Below, piece after piece: positions 1 to 8,374 of a stretch of DNA of 64,000 nucleotides. The notes beneath the pieces were generated by a model. The model ran no database searches and was not told where the DNA came from. It was given only the letters and a program-made list of their open reading frames with translations. A program made the translations under genes and the position numbers. The stretch comes from Kocuria salsicia (lineage in GTDB: Bacteria > Actinomycetota > Actinomycetes > Actinomycetales > Micrococcaceae), in NCBI RefSeq assembly GCF_007681555.1, contig NZ_VELE01000005.1, forward strand, positions 62,001-126,000, given 5' to 3'. The first letter of the stretch is position 1; each line of letters begins with the position of its first letter.

Positions 1-7
1 GGAGTTG

Positions 8-3000
8 ATGGGTAACACCCAGGTGGTACGCGGCAGGCGCACACGGGACGTCAGGACCGCCACGGCCCGGCAGGAGCGCTGGGCACGAATCCTTATCTGG
101 ATCTTCGCGCTGGCCACGGCGGCGGGTGTGGTGCTGCTGCTGCTGCACTGGGTCACCCGGGTCAACCCGCTGCCGAGCATCCTCTTCGGAACCCTCAACC
201 TCCCCGTGGCGCCGTCCCTGGTCTCCGTGGTGGTGCTCGGGCTGCTGACGGGCGCGCTCGTGCGGCGCAAGCGGATCGCCCTGGTACTGGTGGGCACCAC
301 CCAGGTGGTGGGTGTCACCTGGTCGGTGCTCATGCTGGTGCTGCGCGCCGTGGTCCCGGACCTGCCGCACCACGGCCCCTTCCCGGTGTGGGTCAGTCCC
401 ATGCTCGACGCGGTCGCCGTGGCGGTGGGCATCGCCGCACTGGGCCTGCTGTGGTGGCTGCGCCCCGCGTTCCCTGCCCGCACCGAGTCCCGGGGTGCAC
501 TCGCCGCGCTGGCGATGCTGGTGGGCGGCGTGGTCCTCACGGTCGCGGCCACGCACGCGCTGCTGCTCGCGACCACCAGCTCGGCCATCGACGACTGGAA
601 CGTCCTGGGGGAGGCGCTCGTGCGCAGCCTCGGGTGGGCGGGCCCGCGACGTCGCTACCTCAGCACCGTGCCACCCTGGCTCCCCGAGCTCACCTCGGCC
701 CTGCTGGCCCTGACCATCGTGCTTGCCGTGCTGATCTTCCTGCGCTCCAGCTCCCGCTCGGCCGCGTGGCGGCCCGAGGACGAGGTGGCGGTGCGCTCGC
801 TGCTGCGCGAGTTCGGGGGTGAGGACTCCCTGGGGTACTTCGCCACGCGGCGGGACAAGTCCGCAGTGTTCTCCGCGGACGGCCGGGCCTGCGTGACGTT
901 CCGGGTAGTCGGGCAGGTCTCGATCGCCTCCGGAGACCCGGTGGGCGATCCCGCGGTGTGGCCGGACGCCATCCGGCGTTGGCTCGACCGTGCCCACCAC
1001 TACGGTCTGCTGCCCGCGGTCACCTCCGCCTCGGAACGTGCGGCACGGGCATATGCGGAAGCGGGCCTCAGCGTGCTCGTCATGGGGGACGAGGCCGTCC
1101 TGCACCCGGACCGCTACTCCCTGGCCAACTCGTCCATGACGCCGGTGCGCCGGGCCGTTCGGCGAGCGCGCCGTGCCGGGCTGGTCACGGAGATCGCCCG
1201 CCACCAGGACTTCCCGCCGGAGGAGCTGACGCGGCTGGGTGTGCTCGCGGACCAGTGGCGTGGCGATGAGCCGGACCGCGGGTTCTCCATGGCCCTGAAC
1301 AGGTGGGGGGATTCGGCTGACGGGCAGTGCCTGCTGGTGGTGGCCCGGGACGAGCACGGGGCCGAGCAGGGGCTGCTCTCCTTCGTGCCGTGGGGCCGCG
1401 GCGGGCTGTCCCTGGACGTGATGCGCCGGGCACCGCACACCCCGAACGGCGTCACCGAGCTGATGGTCACGGACCTGATGGAGCACTGCGCATCGCACGG
1501 GATCAGACGGGTCTCCCTGAACTTCGCGATGTTCCGCGGGGTCTTCGAGGACTCCGAGAAACTGGGTGCGGGCGTGATCACCCGGTTCAACTCCTCGGTG
1601 CTGGGCTACATGGACCGCTTCTTCCAGCTGGAGAGCCTCTACCGCTCCAACGCCAAGTACCTGCCCGAGTGGGTACCGCGCTACGCGTGCTTCGACGGTG
1701 TCCTGGCCCTGCCCCGCATGGCCGTGGCGACCGCCCAGGTGGAGGGCTTCCTGCCCGCGGTGTTCGTGCGCACGCCCCCGCAGCCGGAGCTCGACGCGGG
1801 GACGCTCGAGCAGATCCTGGAGATCCAGCACGAGCCGGCGCCCATGCGGGTGCTCGCGCCCCGGCGCTCGCAGCAGACGCGCCACCGCATGCGCCACGCC
1901 CGTGCCCTGGCCCGCGACGGGGTCAACCCGTACCCCGTGGGGCTGGCCCCTGCGGAGACCGTCGCGCACACGCAGGCCGCGCGCCTGCGAGGCGACGCGG
2001 CGTCGTCGTCGGAGGTGCGGACCAGCGGGCGGGTGCGGCGGTTCCGCGACTTCGGCGGCGTGGGCTTCGTGGACCTCACCGACGGCGGCGTGACCGTCCA
2101 GGTGCTCGTGGACCGCGCACGCGTGGACTCCACGTGGTCCACGATCCGGCGCAACCTGGACGTGGGGGACCTTCTAGTGGTGGACGGTCGGTGGGGGAAC
2201 TCTCGCACGGGGACGGAGTCCATTCTCGCGCGGCGCGTGACCGTGGCGGCGAAGGCCCTGCAACCGGTGTCCTACAGCGGTTTCGAGAACCCCGAGCAGC
2301 GGCTGCGCAGACGCTCCCTGGACCTGCTGGTGCACCCGCACGGGATGGACCTGCTGCGGCAGCGCTCGCAGGCCGTGGACACCGTCCGCCGGCTGCTGCA
2401 GGAGGAGGGGTACCGGGAGGTCGAGACGCCCGTGCTGAACACCGTGCACGGCGGCGCCTCCGCCCGGCCGTTCCGCACGTTCATCAACGCGTACGGCATG
2501 GACCTCACACTGCGCATCGCCCCGGAGCTGTACCTGAAGCGGCTGCTCGTGGCGGGAAGCGGGCCGATCTTCGAGGTGGCCCGCAACTTCCGCAACGAGG
2601 GCGCGGACGCCACCCACAACCCCGAGTTCACGGCGCTGGAGGCGTACCACCCGTACGCGGACTACACGGTCATGCGGCAGCTGACCGAGCGCCTGGTCAA
2701 GGCCGTGGCCACGGCACTGCACGGTGCGCCCGTACTGCCGCTGCGGGACGTCCACGCCCCGGACGCCGAGCCCACCCCCACGGACGTCTCCGGGCCGTGG
2801 CCCGTGGTCACCGTGACGGACGCCGTGAGCCGGGCCGTGGGGCGCGAGATCTCGATCCGAACGGACTTCGAGGTGCTGCTGCAGGCGGCGGCGGCGCATG
2901 ACGTGGAGATCGGCCCGGGCATGGGTCCCGGCGCCGTGCTCGAGGCCCTCTACGAGGAGCTCGTGGAGCCGCTCACGGTGTTCCCCACGTTCTACTGCGA

Positions 3001-3343
3001 CTTCCCCGAGGAGACCTCGCCGCTGACCGCGCCGCACCGCAGCGAGCCGGGGCTCGTGGAGCGCTGGGACCTGGTGGTCAACGGGATGGAGCTGGGCACC
3101 GCGTACTCGGAGCTGACCGACCCCGTGGTGCAGCGCCACCGGCTCACGGAGCAGTCCCTCAAGGCCACGGCGGGGGATCCGGAGGCCATGGAGGTGGACG
3201 ACGACTTCCTGGACGCCCTCGAGGTGGGCATGCCACCCGCCGGCGGGCTGGGGATCGGACTAGACCGGCTGGTCATGCTCATGACGGCCACCTCCATCCG
3301 GGAGGTGCTGGGGTTCCCGTTCGTGAAGCCGCAGAAGAACTGA
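8..3343 (+). CDS. lysX: Bifunctional lysyl-phosphatidylglycerol synthase / lysyl-tRNA synthetase LysX
   Basis: A 1111-residue fusion that charges tRNA-Lys and transfers lysine to phosphatidylglycerol, which lowers membrane negative charge and gives resistance to cationic peptides. Residues about 25-250 are hydrophobic membrane segments, about 260-610 the DUF2156/MprF-type transferase, about 660-750 an OB-fold anticodon-binding domain and about 770-1110 a class II LysRS core. Motif 2 is seen as FEVARNFRNEG (near residue 860) and motif 3 as GGLGIGLDRL (near 1080). Length and order match mycobacterial LysX. The ATG at 8 follows GGAG at 1-4 with short spacing; a TTG at 5 is possible. Because the window begins here, a start further upstream cannot be excluded. 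A normal stand-alone LysRS is presumably elsewhere. Confidence 0.93.
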   Translation: MGNTQVVRGRRTRDVRTATARQERWARILIWIFALATAAGVVLLLLHWVTRVNPLPSILFGTLNLPVAPSLVSVVVLGLLTGALVRRKRIALVLVGTTQVVGVTWSVLMLVLRAVVPDLPHHGPFPVWVSPMLDAVAVAVGIAALGLLWWLRPAFPARTESRGALAALAMLVGGVVLTVAATHALLLATTSSAIDDWNVLGEALVRSLGWAGPRRRYLSTVPPWLPELTSALLALTIVLAVLIFLRSSSRSAAWRPEDEVAVRSLLREFGGEDSLGYFATRRDKSAVFSADGRACVTFRVVGQVSIASGDPVGDPAVWPDAIRRWLDRAHHYGLLPAVTSASERAARAYAEAGLSVLVMGDEAVLHPDRYSLANSSMTPVRRAVRRARRAGLVTEIARHQDFPPEELTRLGVLADQWRGDEPDRGFSMALNRWGDSADGQCLLVVARDEHGAEQGLLSFVPWGRGGLSLDVMRRAPHTPNGVTELMVTDLMEHCASHGIRRVSLNFAMFRGVFEDSEKLGAGVITRFNSSVLGYMDRFFQLESLYRSNAKYLPEWVPRYACFDGVLALPRMAVATAQVEGFLPAVFVRTPPQPELDAGTLEQILEIQHEPAPMRVLAPRRSQQTRHRMRHARALARDGVNPYPVGLAPAETVAHTQAARLRGDAASSSEVRTSGRVRRFRDFGGVGFVDLTDGGVTVQVLVDRARVDSTWSTIRRNLDVGDLLVVDGRWGNSRTGTESILARRVTVAAKALQPVSYSGFENPEQRLRRRSLDLLVHPHGMDLLRQRSQAVDTVRRLLQEEGYREVETPVLNTVHGGASARPFRTFINAYGMDLTLRIAPELYLKRLLVAGSGPIFEVARNFRNEGADATHNPEFTALEAYHPYADYTVMRQLTERLVKAVATALHGAPVLPLRDVHAPDAEPTPTDVSGPWPVVTVTDAVSRAVGREISIRTDFEVLLQAAAAHDVEIGPGMGPGAVLEALYEELVEPLTVFPTFYCDFPEETSPLTAPHRSEPGLVERWDLVVNGMELGTAYSELTDPVVQRHRLTEQSLKATAGDPEAMEVDDDFLDALEVGMPPAGGLGIGLDRLVMLMTATSIREVLGFPFVKPQKN

Positions 3344-3353
3344 GGGATCCTGC

Positions 3354-3376
3354 GTGCGGGGGCGACTCACCCGCAC
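3354..3376. terminator. Possible weak hairpin terminator after lysX
   Basis: GTGCGGG at 3354-3360 pairs with CCCGCAC at 3370-3376 across a 9-nt loop, 10 bases past the lysX stop. No T-run follows. It may equally lie in the dedA leader. Confidence 0.35.
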
Positions 3377-3407
3377 GGCCCGGCGAGGGAAGGCATACTA
3401 GGACACC

Positions 3408-4076
3408 ATGACCCCTGAACTGATGCACACGGCGGGGCTGCTCACCCCGGAACTGCTCCCCCTGGGGGATCCAGCCCAGCTGCTCGAACAACTGGGCCCG
3501 TGGGCGCTCGCGGGGACTGCCCTGATGGTGTTCATCGAGTCCGGCCTGCTGTTCCCCTTCCTGCCCGGCGACTCGCTGCTCTTCGCGTGCGGGCTGCTGC
3601 ACCAGGCGCTGCACATCCCGCTGTGGCTCATGATCCTCGTGCCGTTCCTCGCGGCCGTGGCCGGTGACCAGGTGGGCTACTACCTGGGCCACAGGTTCGG
3701 ACGGCGGTTCTTCTCCGACGACGCCCGGTTCCTGAAGACCAAGTACCTCACCCAGACCGAGGACTTCTTCCTGAAGTACGGCGGCCGGGCGATCGTGCTC
3801 GCGCGCTTCGTGCCGATCGTGCGCACGTACGTCCCCCTGGTGGCCGGCACCGCGCGGCACCCGTACCGCCAGTTCGTGGGGTGGAACATCCTGGGAGGCT
3901 TCCTGTGGGTGACCATCATGGTGGTGGCCGGCTCCCTGCTGGGCGGCATCCCCTTCATCCGGGACAACGTGGACCTGATCGCCGTGCTGATCGTGGCGCT
4001 GTCCCTGATCCCGGTGGGGCTGCAGATCCTCACGAGCCTGCGGGAACGGCGTCGGGAGCAGGACGCTACGGAGTGA
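3408..4076 (+). CDS. DedA family membrane protein (VTT domain)
   Basis: A 222-residue integral membrane protein. The DedA/SNARE-associated signature is clear: FIESGLLFPFLPGD near residues 43-58 and ARFVPIVRTYVPLVAGTA near 131-150, with the conserved arginines in between. Members act in lipid (undecaprenyl phosphate, phosphatidylethanolamine) flipping and in envelope integrity, but this one's substrate is unknown. The ATG follows a CATACT -10-like hexamer by 8 nt and AGGA by 4 nt, so a leaderless or short-leader mRNA is possible. It converges on the alcohol dehydrogenase gene, with an 11-bp overlap of the 3' ends. Confidence 0.9.
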   Translation: MTPELMHTAGLLTPELLPLGDPAQLLEQLGPWALAGTALMVFIESGLLFPFLPGDSLLFACGLLHQALHIPLWLMILVPFLAAVAGDQVGYYLGHRFGRRFFSDDARFLKTKYLTQTEDFFLKYGGRAIVLARFVPIVRTYVPLVAGTARHPYRQFVGWNILGGFLWVTIMVVAGSLLGGIPFIRDNVDLIAVLIVALSLIPVGLQILTSLRERRREQDATE

Positions 4077-5067
4077 TCGTGAACTTCACGTTCCCGTCAC
4101 CGCCGCGCTCCGCGATCCGCAGCACCTGGCCCGTCTCCTCGAGGGTGTGCACGGGGCCCAGGCAGTAGTCCACGTCCACCTCGCCGTCCCGGATGCGGCG
4201 CACGGCCTCGTGGAAGGACACCAGTCCGGGCTCGGACTGAGCCGCGACCGAGCCCTGCAGGCGCACGCACTTGCGGAAGACCTCGTAGATGGGGACGGGG
4301 GCGGGATCGAAGTTCTCGTACAGCCCGAACCACCCCACGATGCCGCGGTGGGCAACGACCTCCACAGCCTCCGCCCGCAGCGCGTCCGACCCTACGGCCT
4401 CGATCACGAGGTCCGCCCCCGCGTTGCCAGTGAGCTCGGAGACGACCTCCGGCAGGCTCTCGTCCGGCACCAGGACCGTGCGGGCGCCGAGTCGGCGGGC
4501 GATGTCCAGGCGGTGCTGCTGGGTGTCCGAGACGATCACCTGCTCGAAGCCGCGCAGCAGGGCGTCCTGCAGGAAGAAGAGGCCGGCCGAGCCCGCGCCC
4601 ATGATCACGCACGTGCCCGCGTGGCGCTCGGGGACCTCGCGGGGCCAGTAGAGGTTCATCGCGTAGAGGCACGTGCCCATCTGCTGCGCCATCATGTACC
4701 GGCGCATGGTGGTGAGGTCCTCCGGGTCCACCTCCGGGGGCAGCGCGACCGCGTGGTCCTCGTCCAGCAGGATGAACTCGGCGAATGTGCCGCCCAGCTC
4801 ACCCGGCGGCACGCACAGCACCGGTGTGCCCACGGGGAACTTCTCCGAACGGGAGGACACGACCACGCCCACCCCTTCGTGGCCGGGATAGCCCGCGAGC
4901 TCCGGGCCGCGGGGGTGCAGCGTCCCGTGCAGGGCGGAGTGCAGGTCCGAGCCGCACACAGAGGCCGCCACCACGCGGGCCACGAACTCTCCGTCCCGCG
5001 TGGCCTCCGGTTCGGGCCACTGTTCGACGTTGACAATCCCGGTGGCCGGGACATGGGTTGCGCGCAC
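4066..5067 (-). CDS. Zinc-type medium-chain alcohol dehydrogenase
   Basis: A 333-residue MDR-family NAD(P)-dependent dehydrogenase. Catalytic zinc ligands are visible as Cys38 in VCGSD and His63-Glu64 in PGHEGVG. The Rossmann fold shows the GAGSAG loop in VIMGAGSAGLFF. The four-cysteine structural zinc loop of classical ADHs is not seen, which points to a polyol/threonine-dehydrogenase-like or glucose-dehydrogenase-like subgroup; the substrate cannot be assigned. I chose the GTG at 5067 because GAGGAG sits 6 nt upstream; the open frame extends further to an ATG at 5136 without a ribosome-binding site. The stop codon overlaps the dedA 3' end. Confidence 0.85.
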   Translation of the reverse strand: MRATHVPATGIVNVEQWPEPEATRDGEFVARVVAASVCGSDLHSALHGTLHPRGPELAGYPGHEGVGVVVSSRSEKFPVGTPVLCVPPGELGGTFAEFILLDEDHAVALPPEVDPEDLTTMRRYMMAQQMGTCLYAMNLYWPREVPERHAGTCVIMGAGSAGLFFLQDALLRGFEQVIVSDTQQHRLDIARRLGARTVLVPDESLPEVVSELTGNAGADLVIEAVGSDALRAEAVEVVAHRGIVGWFGLYENFDPAPVPIYEVFRKCVRLQGSVAAQSEPGLVSFHEAVRRIRDGEVDVDYCLGPVHTLEETGQVLRIAERGGDGNVKFTITP

Positions 5068-5156
5068 GGTGTGCTCCTCGGGGCAGTGGGGCGGGTTCTC
5101 GGTCCCACGGTAGGCCATGGTGTGGGCCCTGCCCACGAGGTGCCGCGCCCGGCCGG

Positions 5157-5162
5157 TAGCCT
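5157..5162 (+). promoter_or_regulatory. -10 element of a probable leaderless promoter (MFS gene)
   Basis: TAGCCT lies exactly 6 nt before the GTG at 5169. The same geometry recurs at many genes in this window, and no Shine-Dalgarno sequence is present. Confidence 0.5.
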
Positions 5163-5168
5163 GTGACG

Positions 5169-6422
5169 GTGCCTCTGCCCCGAGCCCTCAGACCATTCTC
5201 CTCCCGGGCCTACACCGTGCTGGTGCTGGCCATGTGCGTGAGCGTCTTCGGCTCCGGGCTCTGGGCCGTGGCACTCGTGGCCCGCGTGATGGCCCTCGGG
5301 GGCTCGGCGGTGGACCTCTCCGTCGTCACCTCGGCCGGTGCGGTCGGTGCGGTGGTCTTCGTGCTCGTGGGCGGGGTGGCCGCGGACCGCTTCCCGCTGC
5401 CCGTGATCCTGCGCTGCGTGGAGCTCGCCAACCTCACCACCGCCCTGGCCATCGTCGTGCTGACCTGGACTGACACCCTCGCCCTGTGGCACCTGGCGCT
5501 CGCCGCGTTCGTGTTCTCGGGCGCCGTGGGCTTCTTCTACCCCGCCTACTCGGCCGCCCTTCCCCGCGTCCTGCCCCCGGAGCAGCTGCTCGCGGCCAAC
5601 GGTGTGGAGGGCACAGCCCGCCCGCTGCTGCAGCTCGCCGCTGGCCCCGCGGTGGGCGGAGTCCTCACGGGGCTCGCCCTGCCGGGTGCCCCGGTGCTGG
5701 CGATCGCGGTGGCCCACGGGATCGCACTCTTCTTCATGCTGCGGCTGCGGCTCCCGGAGCGCGACGTCGCTCCCGTGGACGACGGCGCGCCCGCCCGGTC
5801 CTCCGCCCTGCGGGACCTCGTGGAGGGGTTCCGCTACTGCCTGCGCACGCCCTGGCTGCTGTGGACGCTGCTGTGGGCCATGAGCGCCGTGTTCCTCTTC
5901 ACGGGCCCCCTGGAGGTGCTCGTGCCGTTCCTGGTGGTGGATCGCCTGGGCGGCACGGTGGCGGGCTACGGTGCGATGCTCGGGCTCTACGGGGTCTCCA
6001 CGGCCGTGGGCGCGAGCATCATGGCGTCCTTCCAGCTGCCGCGCAAGTACCTGACCACCATGATCTGGCTCTGGGGCTTCGGCACGCTGCCGTTCGGACT
6101 CGTGGGCAGCACGCACTCGTGGTGGGTCATGGCACTCGCGCTGTGCGTGTTCGGGGCCACCGGTGGAGCGGGCCAGGTGATCTGGGGGACACTGCTGCAG
6201 CGCCGGGTTCCGGGGCACATGCTGGGTCGAATCTCCTCCCTGGACTTCTTCGTCTCGCTCTCCCTCATGCCGGTCTCCATGGCCTTGGCCGGCCCGGTGT
6301 CCCAGGTGCTGCCGCCCGAGGCGGTGTTCTGGGGCGTCGCGGTGCTCACCCCCGCGCTGGGTGTTGCCGCGGTGCTGGTGGGGCGCATGCATCGGGACCA
6401 GCTCGAGCACCCCCTGCGCTGA
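5169..6422 (+). CDS. MFS transporter (EntS/MFS_3-like exporter)
   Basis: A 417-residue, 12-segment major facilitator protein. It begins SSRAYTVLVLAMCVSVFG and shows GGVAADRFPLPVIL between helices 2 and 3, as in the enterobactin exporter EntS and related drug-efflux proteins. Substrate unknown. The GTG at 5169 is preferred because a TAGCCT -10 hexamer ends 6 nt before it; a GTG two codons earlier (5163) is the alternative. It is transcribed divergently from the alcohol dehydrogenase and converges on the thiamine-diphosphate enzyme, with a hairpin between the 3' ends. Confidence 0.85.
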   Translation: MPLPRALRPFSSRAYTVLVLAMCVSVFGSGLWAVALVARVMALGGSAVDLSVVTSAGAVGAVVFVLVGGVAADRFPLPVILRCVELANLTTALAIVVLTWTDTLALWHLALAAFVFSGAVGFFYPAYSAALPRVLPPEQLLAANGVEGTARPLLQLAAGPAVGGVLTGLALPGAPVLAIAVAHGIALFFMLRLRLPERDVAPVDDGAPARSSALRDLVEGFRYCLRTPWLLWTLLWAMSAVFLFTGPLEVLVPFLVVDRLGGTVAGYGAMLGLYGVSTAVGASIMASFQLPRKYLTTMIWLWGFGTLPFGLVGSTHSWWVMALALCVFGATGGAGQVIWGTLLQRRVPGHMLGRISSLDFFVSLSLMPVSMALAGPVSQVLPPEAVFWGVAVLTPALGVAAVLVGRMHRDQLEHPLR

Positions 6423-6452
6423 GGCCGCGCCCCTTCCCAGGGACGACGACAT

Positions 6453-6485
6453 CGCGGTGCCCCTCCCGTCGAAGGGGGCGCCGCG
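6453..6485. terminator. Hairpin between convergent genes
   Basis: CGCGGTGCCCC at 6453-6463 pairs with GGGGCGCCGCG at 6475-6485, with one G-T wobble and an 11-nt loop. It lies between the MFS gene and the thiamine-diphosphate enzyme gene and could serve both strands. Confidence 0.5.
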
Positions 6486-6522
6486 GCGGCGTCATCGTCC
6501 GGGATGAACCCAACACGAACAG

Positions 6523-8184
6523 TCAGTATGCTTTGCGGCGCTGCTCCACAATGAGGTGGATCAGGGCGAAGATGTGCTCCTCGTCGATCGCGCGGCAGGC
6601 CTGCTCGAGGGCCGCGGGGATCTCCGACTCCCGCTCCACGCGCACCCCGAAGCCGTGGAAGGCGCGGGCCATGGCTGCGAAGTCCGGGTTCTTCAGCTGC
6701 GTGCCGGAGACGTGCCCCGGGTACTGCACCTCCTGGTGGGTGCGGATGGTGCCGTACTCCTGGTTGTCCATCACGATCACGAGCGGGGTGGCACCGTACT
6801 GCGCGGCGGTAGCGATCTCCTGGCCGTTCATCAGGAACTCCCCGTCCCCGGCGATCGAGACCACCCGGCGCCCGGGGTGGTTGAGGGAGGCGGCGACTGC
6901 GGAGGGTATCGAGTAGCCCATGGAACCATTGCGGGCCGAGATCATCGACGCGTAACCGTTGGTGGGGAAGTAGCGGTGCGCCCAGTTGGTGTGCTCACCT
7001 GCCCCGAACGTGACCATGGCATCCTCGGGAAGCGTGGCCACGAGGTTCGCCATCATGGTGTCCATCCTGGCCGGGCCGTCCTCGGGGTGGGTCTCGGTGG
7101 GCGCGGAGAACTTCTCCTGCTGGCGCCGCATACGGGAGCACCAGTCCCGCCACACGTCCTTGACCGGCAGCTCCATGCGCACGAGGTCTCGCACGAAGAC
7201 ATCCGGTTTGGCCACGATCTGGTAGGTCACGGGCCCGGACCGGCCGCGCATGGAGGGGTCCATGGTCACGATGAAGTTGTGCTTGGACCAGTCCTGGCGC
7301 ACCAGGAAGCCGTTCGTGATCACGTCGCCGGGGACGGTTCCCACGAAGACCAGCAGGTCCGTCTCCTCCAGGAGGTCCACGGTGGGCTTGGGGCGCCCGT
7401 AGCCGATCGGCCCCACGTAGGAGGGGGAGCCGAACGGCACGGTCCCCTCGCAGCGCCACTCCGCGGCAGCCGGGATGTGGTGCTGCTCCAGCCAACCGGT
7501 GAACTTCTCCGCGCCCTCCGTGGTCCAGTCGTTGCCGCCGAAGACGAACAGCGGCTTGCTGGACTCCTGGAGGGCCGTCTCCAGGGCCTTCCAGTCCTCC
7601 ACGGTCATGCCCCCGCCCGCCACGGGGATCTCGGGGTGCAGCGCAGGGTCGATCTTCCGCGTGATGATGTCCTCCGGCAGCCCCACCACCACGGGTCCGG
7701 GGCGTCCGGAGCGCGCCGCGAACATGGCCTCCGCCACGTACTCGGACGCGCGCTCCGCGTGGTCCAGGACCATCACCCGCTTGGCGCCGGACGCGAACCA
7801 CGAGTGGGGGTCGAATTCCTGGAAGGCCTCCTTCTCCCGGTGCTCGAACGGGATGAGACCCACGAAGAGCACCATGGGGGTGGAGTCCTGCCACGCCGTG
7901 TGCAGCCCCACATGCGCGTTGGCCGCACCCGGGCCGCGGGTCACCATGGCCACGCCCGGCACGGTGTTCATCTTCCCGTCCGCCTCCGCCATGTACGCGG
8001 CACCGCCCTCCTGGCGGCACACCACTGTCTCGATGGGTGAATTGTGCAGCCCGTCCAGCACGTCCAGATAGCTCTCGCCCGGGACCACGTAGGCCCGTTG
8101 CACCCCGTGGGCTGCGAGGGAGTCGACGATCACGTGGCCCGCGGACTTGCGGTCCGTGGAACGTGTGGCTGTGGGATGCGTCAT
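6523..8184 (-). CDS. Thiamine-diphosphate-dependent enzyme, acetolactate-synthase-like
   Basis: A 553-residue three-domain ThDP enzyme. The N-terminal Pyr domain carries the catalytic glutamate in VVCRQEGGAAYMAEADGK. The C-terminal PP domain has the ThDP/Mg motif GDGEFLMNGQEI followed by MDNQEYGTIR. The family includes acetolactate synthase, benzaldehyde lyase and oxalyl-CoA decarboxylase. No small regulatory subunit (IlvN) or ilvC lies nearby, so an anabolic acetohydroxyacid synthase is unlikely. The ATG at 8184 follows AAGAGAG on the coding strand; the frame stays open to 8226. It is downstream of, and parallel to, a sugar-porter gene, but a hairpin separates them. Confidence 0.82.
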   Translation of the reverse strand: MTHPTATRSTDRKSAGHVIVDSLAAHGVQRAYVVPGESYLDVLDGLHNSPIETVVCRQEGGAAYMAEADGKMNTVPGVAMVTRGPGAANAHVGLHTAWQDSTPMVLFVGLIPFEHREKEAFQEFDPHSWFASGAKRVMVLDHAERASEYVAEAMFAARSGRPGPVVVGLPEDIITRKIDPALHPEIPVAGGGMTVEDWKALETALQESSKPLFVFGGNDWTTEGAEKFTGWLEQHHIPAAAEWRCEGTVPFGSPSYVGPIGYGRPKPTVDLLEETDLLVFVGTVPGDVITNGFLVRQDWSKHNFIVTMDPSMRGRSGPVTYQIVAKPDVFVRDLVRMELPVKDVWRDWCSRMRRQQEKFSAPTETHPEDGPARMDTMMANLVATLPEDAMVTFGAGEHTNWAHRYFPTNGYASMISARNGSMGYSIPSAVAASLNHPGRRVVSIAGDGEFLMNGQEIATAAQYGATPLVIVMDNQEYGTIRTHQEVQYPGHVSGTQLKNPDFAAMARAFHGFGVRVERESEIPAALEQACRAIDEEHIFALIHLIVEQRRKAY

Positions 8185-8317
8185 GGGATGCTCTCTTTTC
8201 GCCGTTGAAGTTCGAGTGATCACCACGGGGGCGATCCCTGTGAGGTGTGTCTCATGAGATGTGTCTCGAAAATACCCGAACCCGGCGGTAACTACGTCAT
8301 TGTGGCGCCGCCCATGA

Positions 8318-8353
8318 CGATGCCCCGGTCCGCGTGGCGGATCCGGGGCATCG
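8318..8353. terminator. Strong hairpin after the sugar transporter gene
   Basis: CGATGCCCCGG at 8318-8328 pairs with CCGGGGCATCG at 8343-8353. TCCGC and GCGGA inside the loop add five more pairs. It lies just past the stop of the leftward sugar-porter gene and has no clear T-run, as is common in GC-rich actinobacteria. Confidence 0.65.
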
Positions 8354-8374
8354 TGGTGGTGCTGGGGAAGGGGA

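Noticed and set aside
4692-6452. 586-codon minus-strand frame over the MFS and alcohol dehydrogenase genes
   Set aside because: Low-complexity His/Gln/Gly-rich shadow. The real genes are supported by family motifs.
8182-8230. Upstream ATG at 8226 as start of the thiamine-diphosphate enzyme
   Set aside because: The extension is not family-like, and AAGAGAG lies properly before the ATG at 8184.
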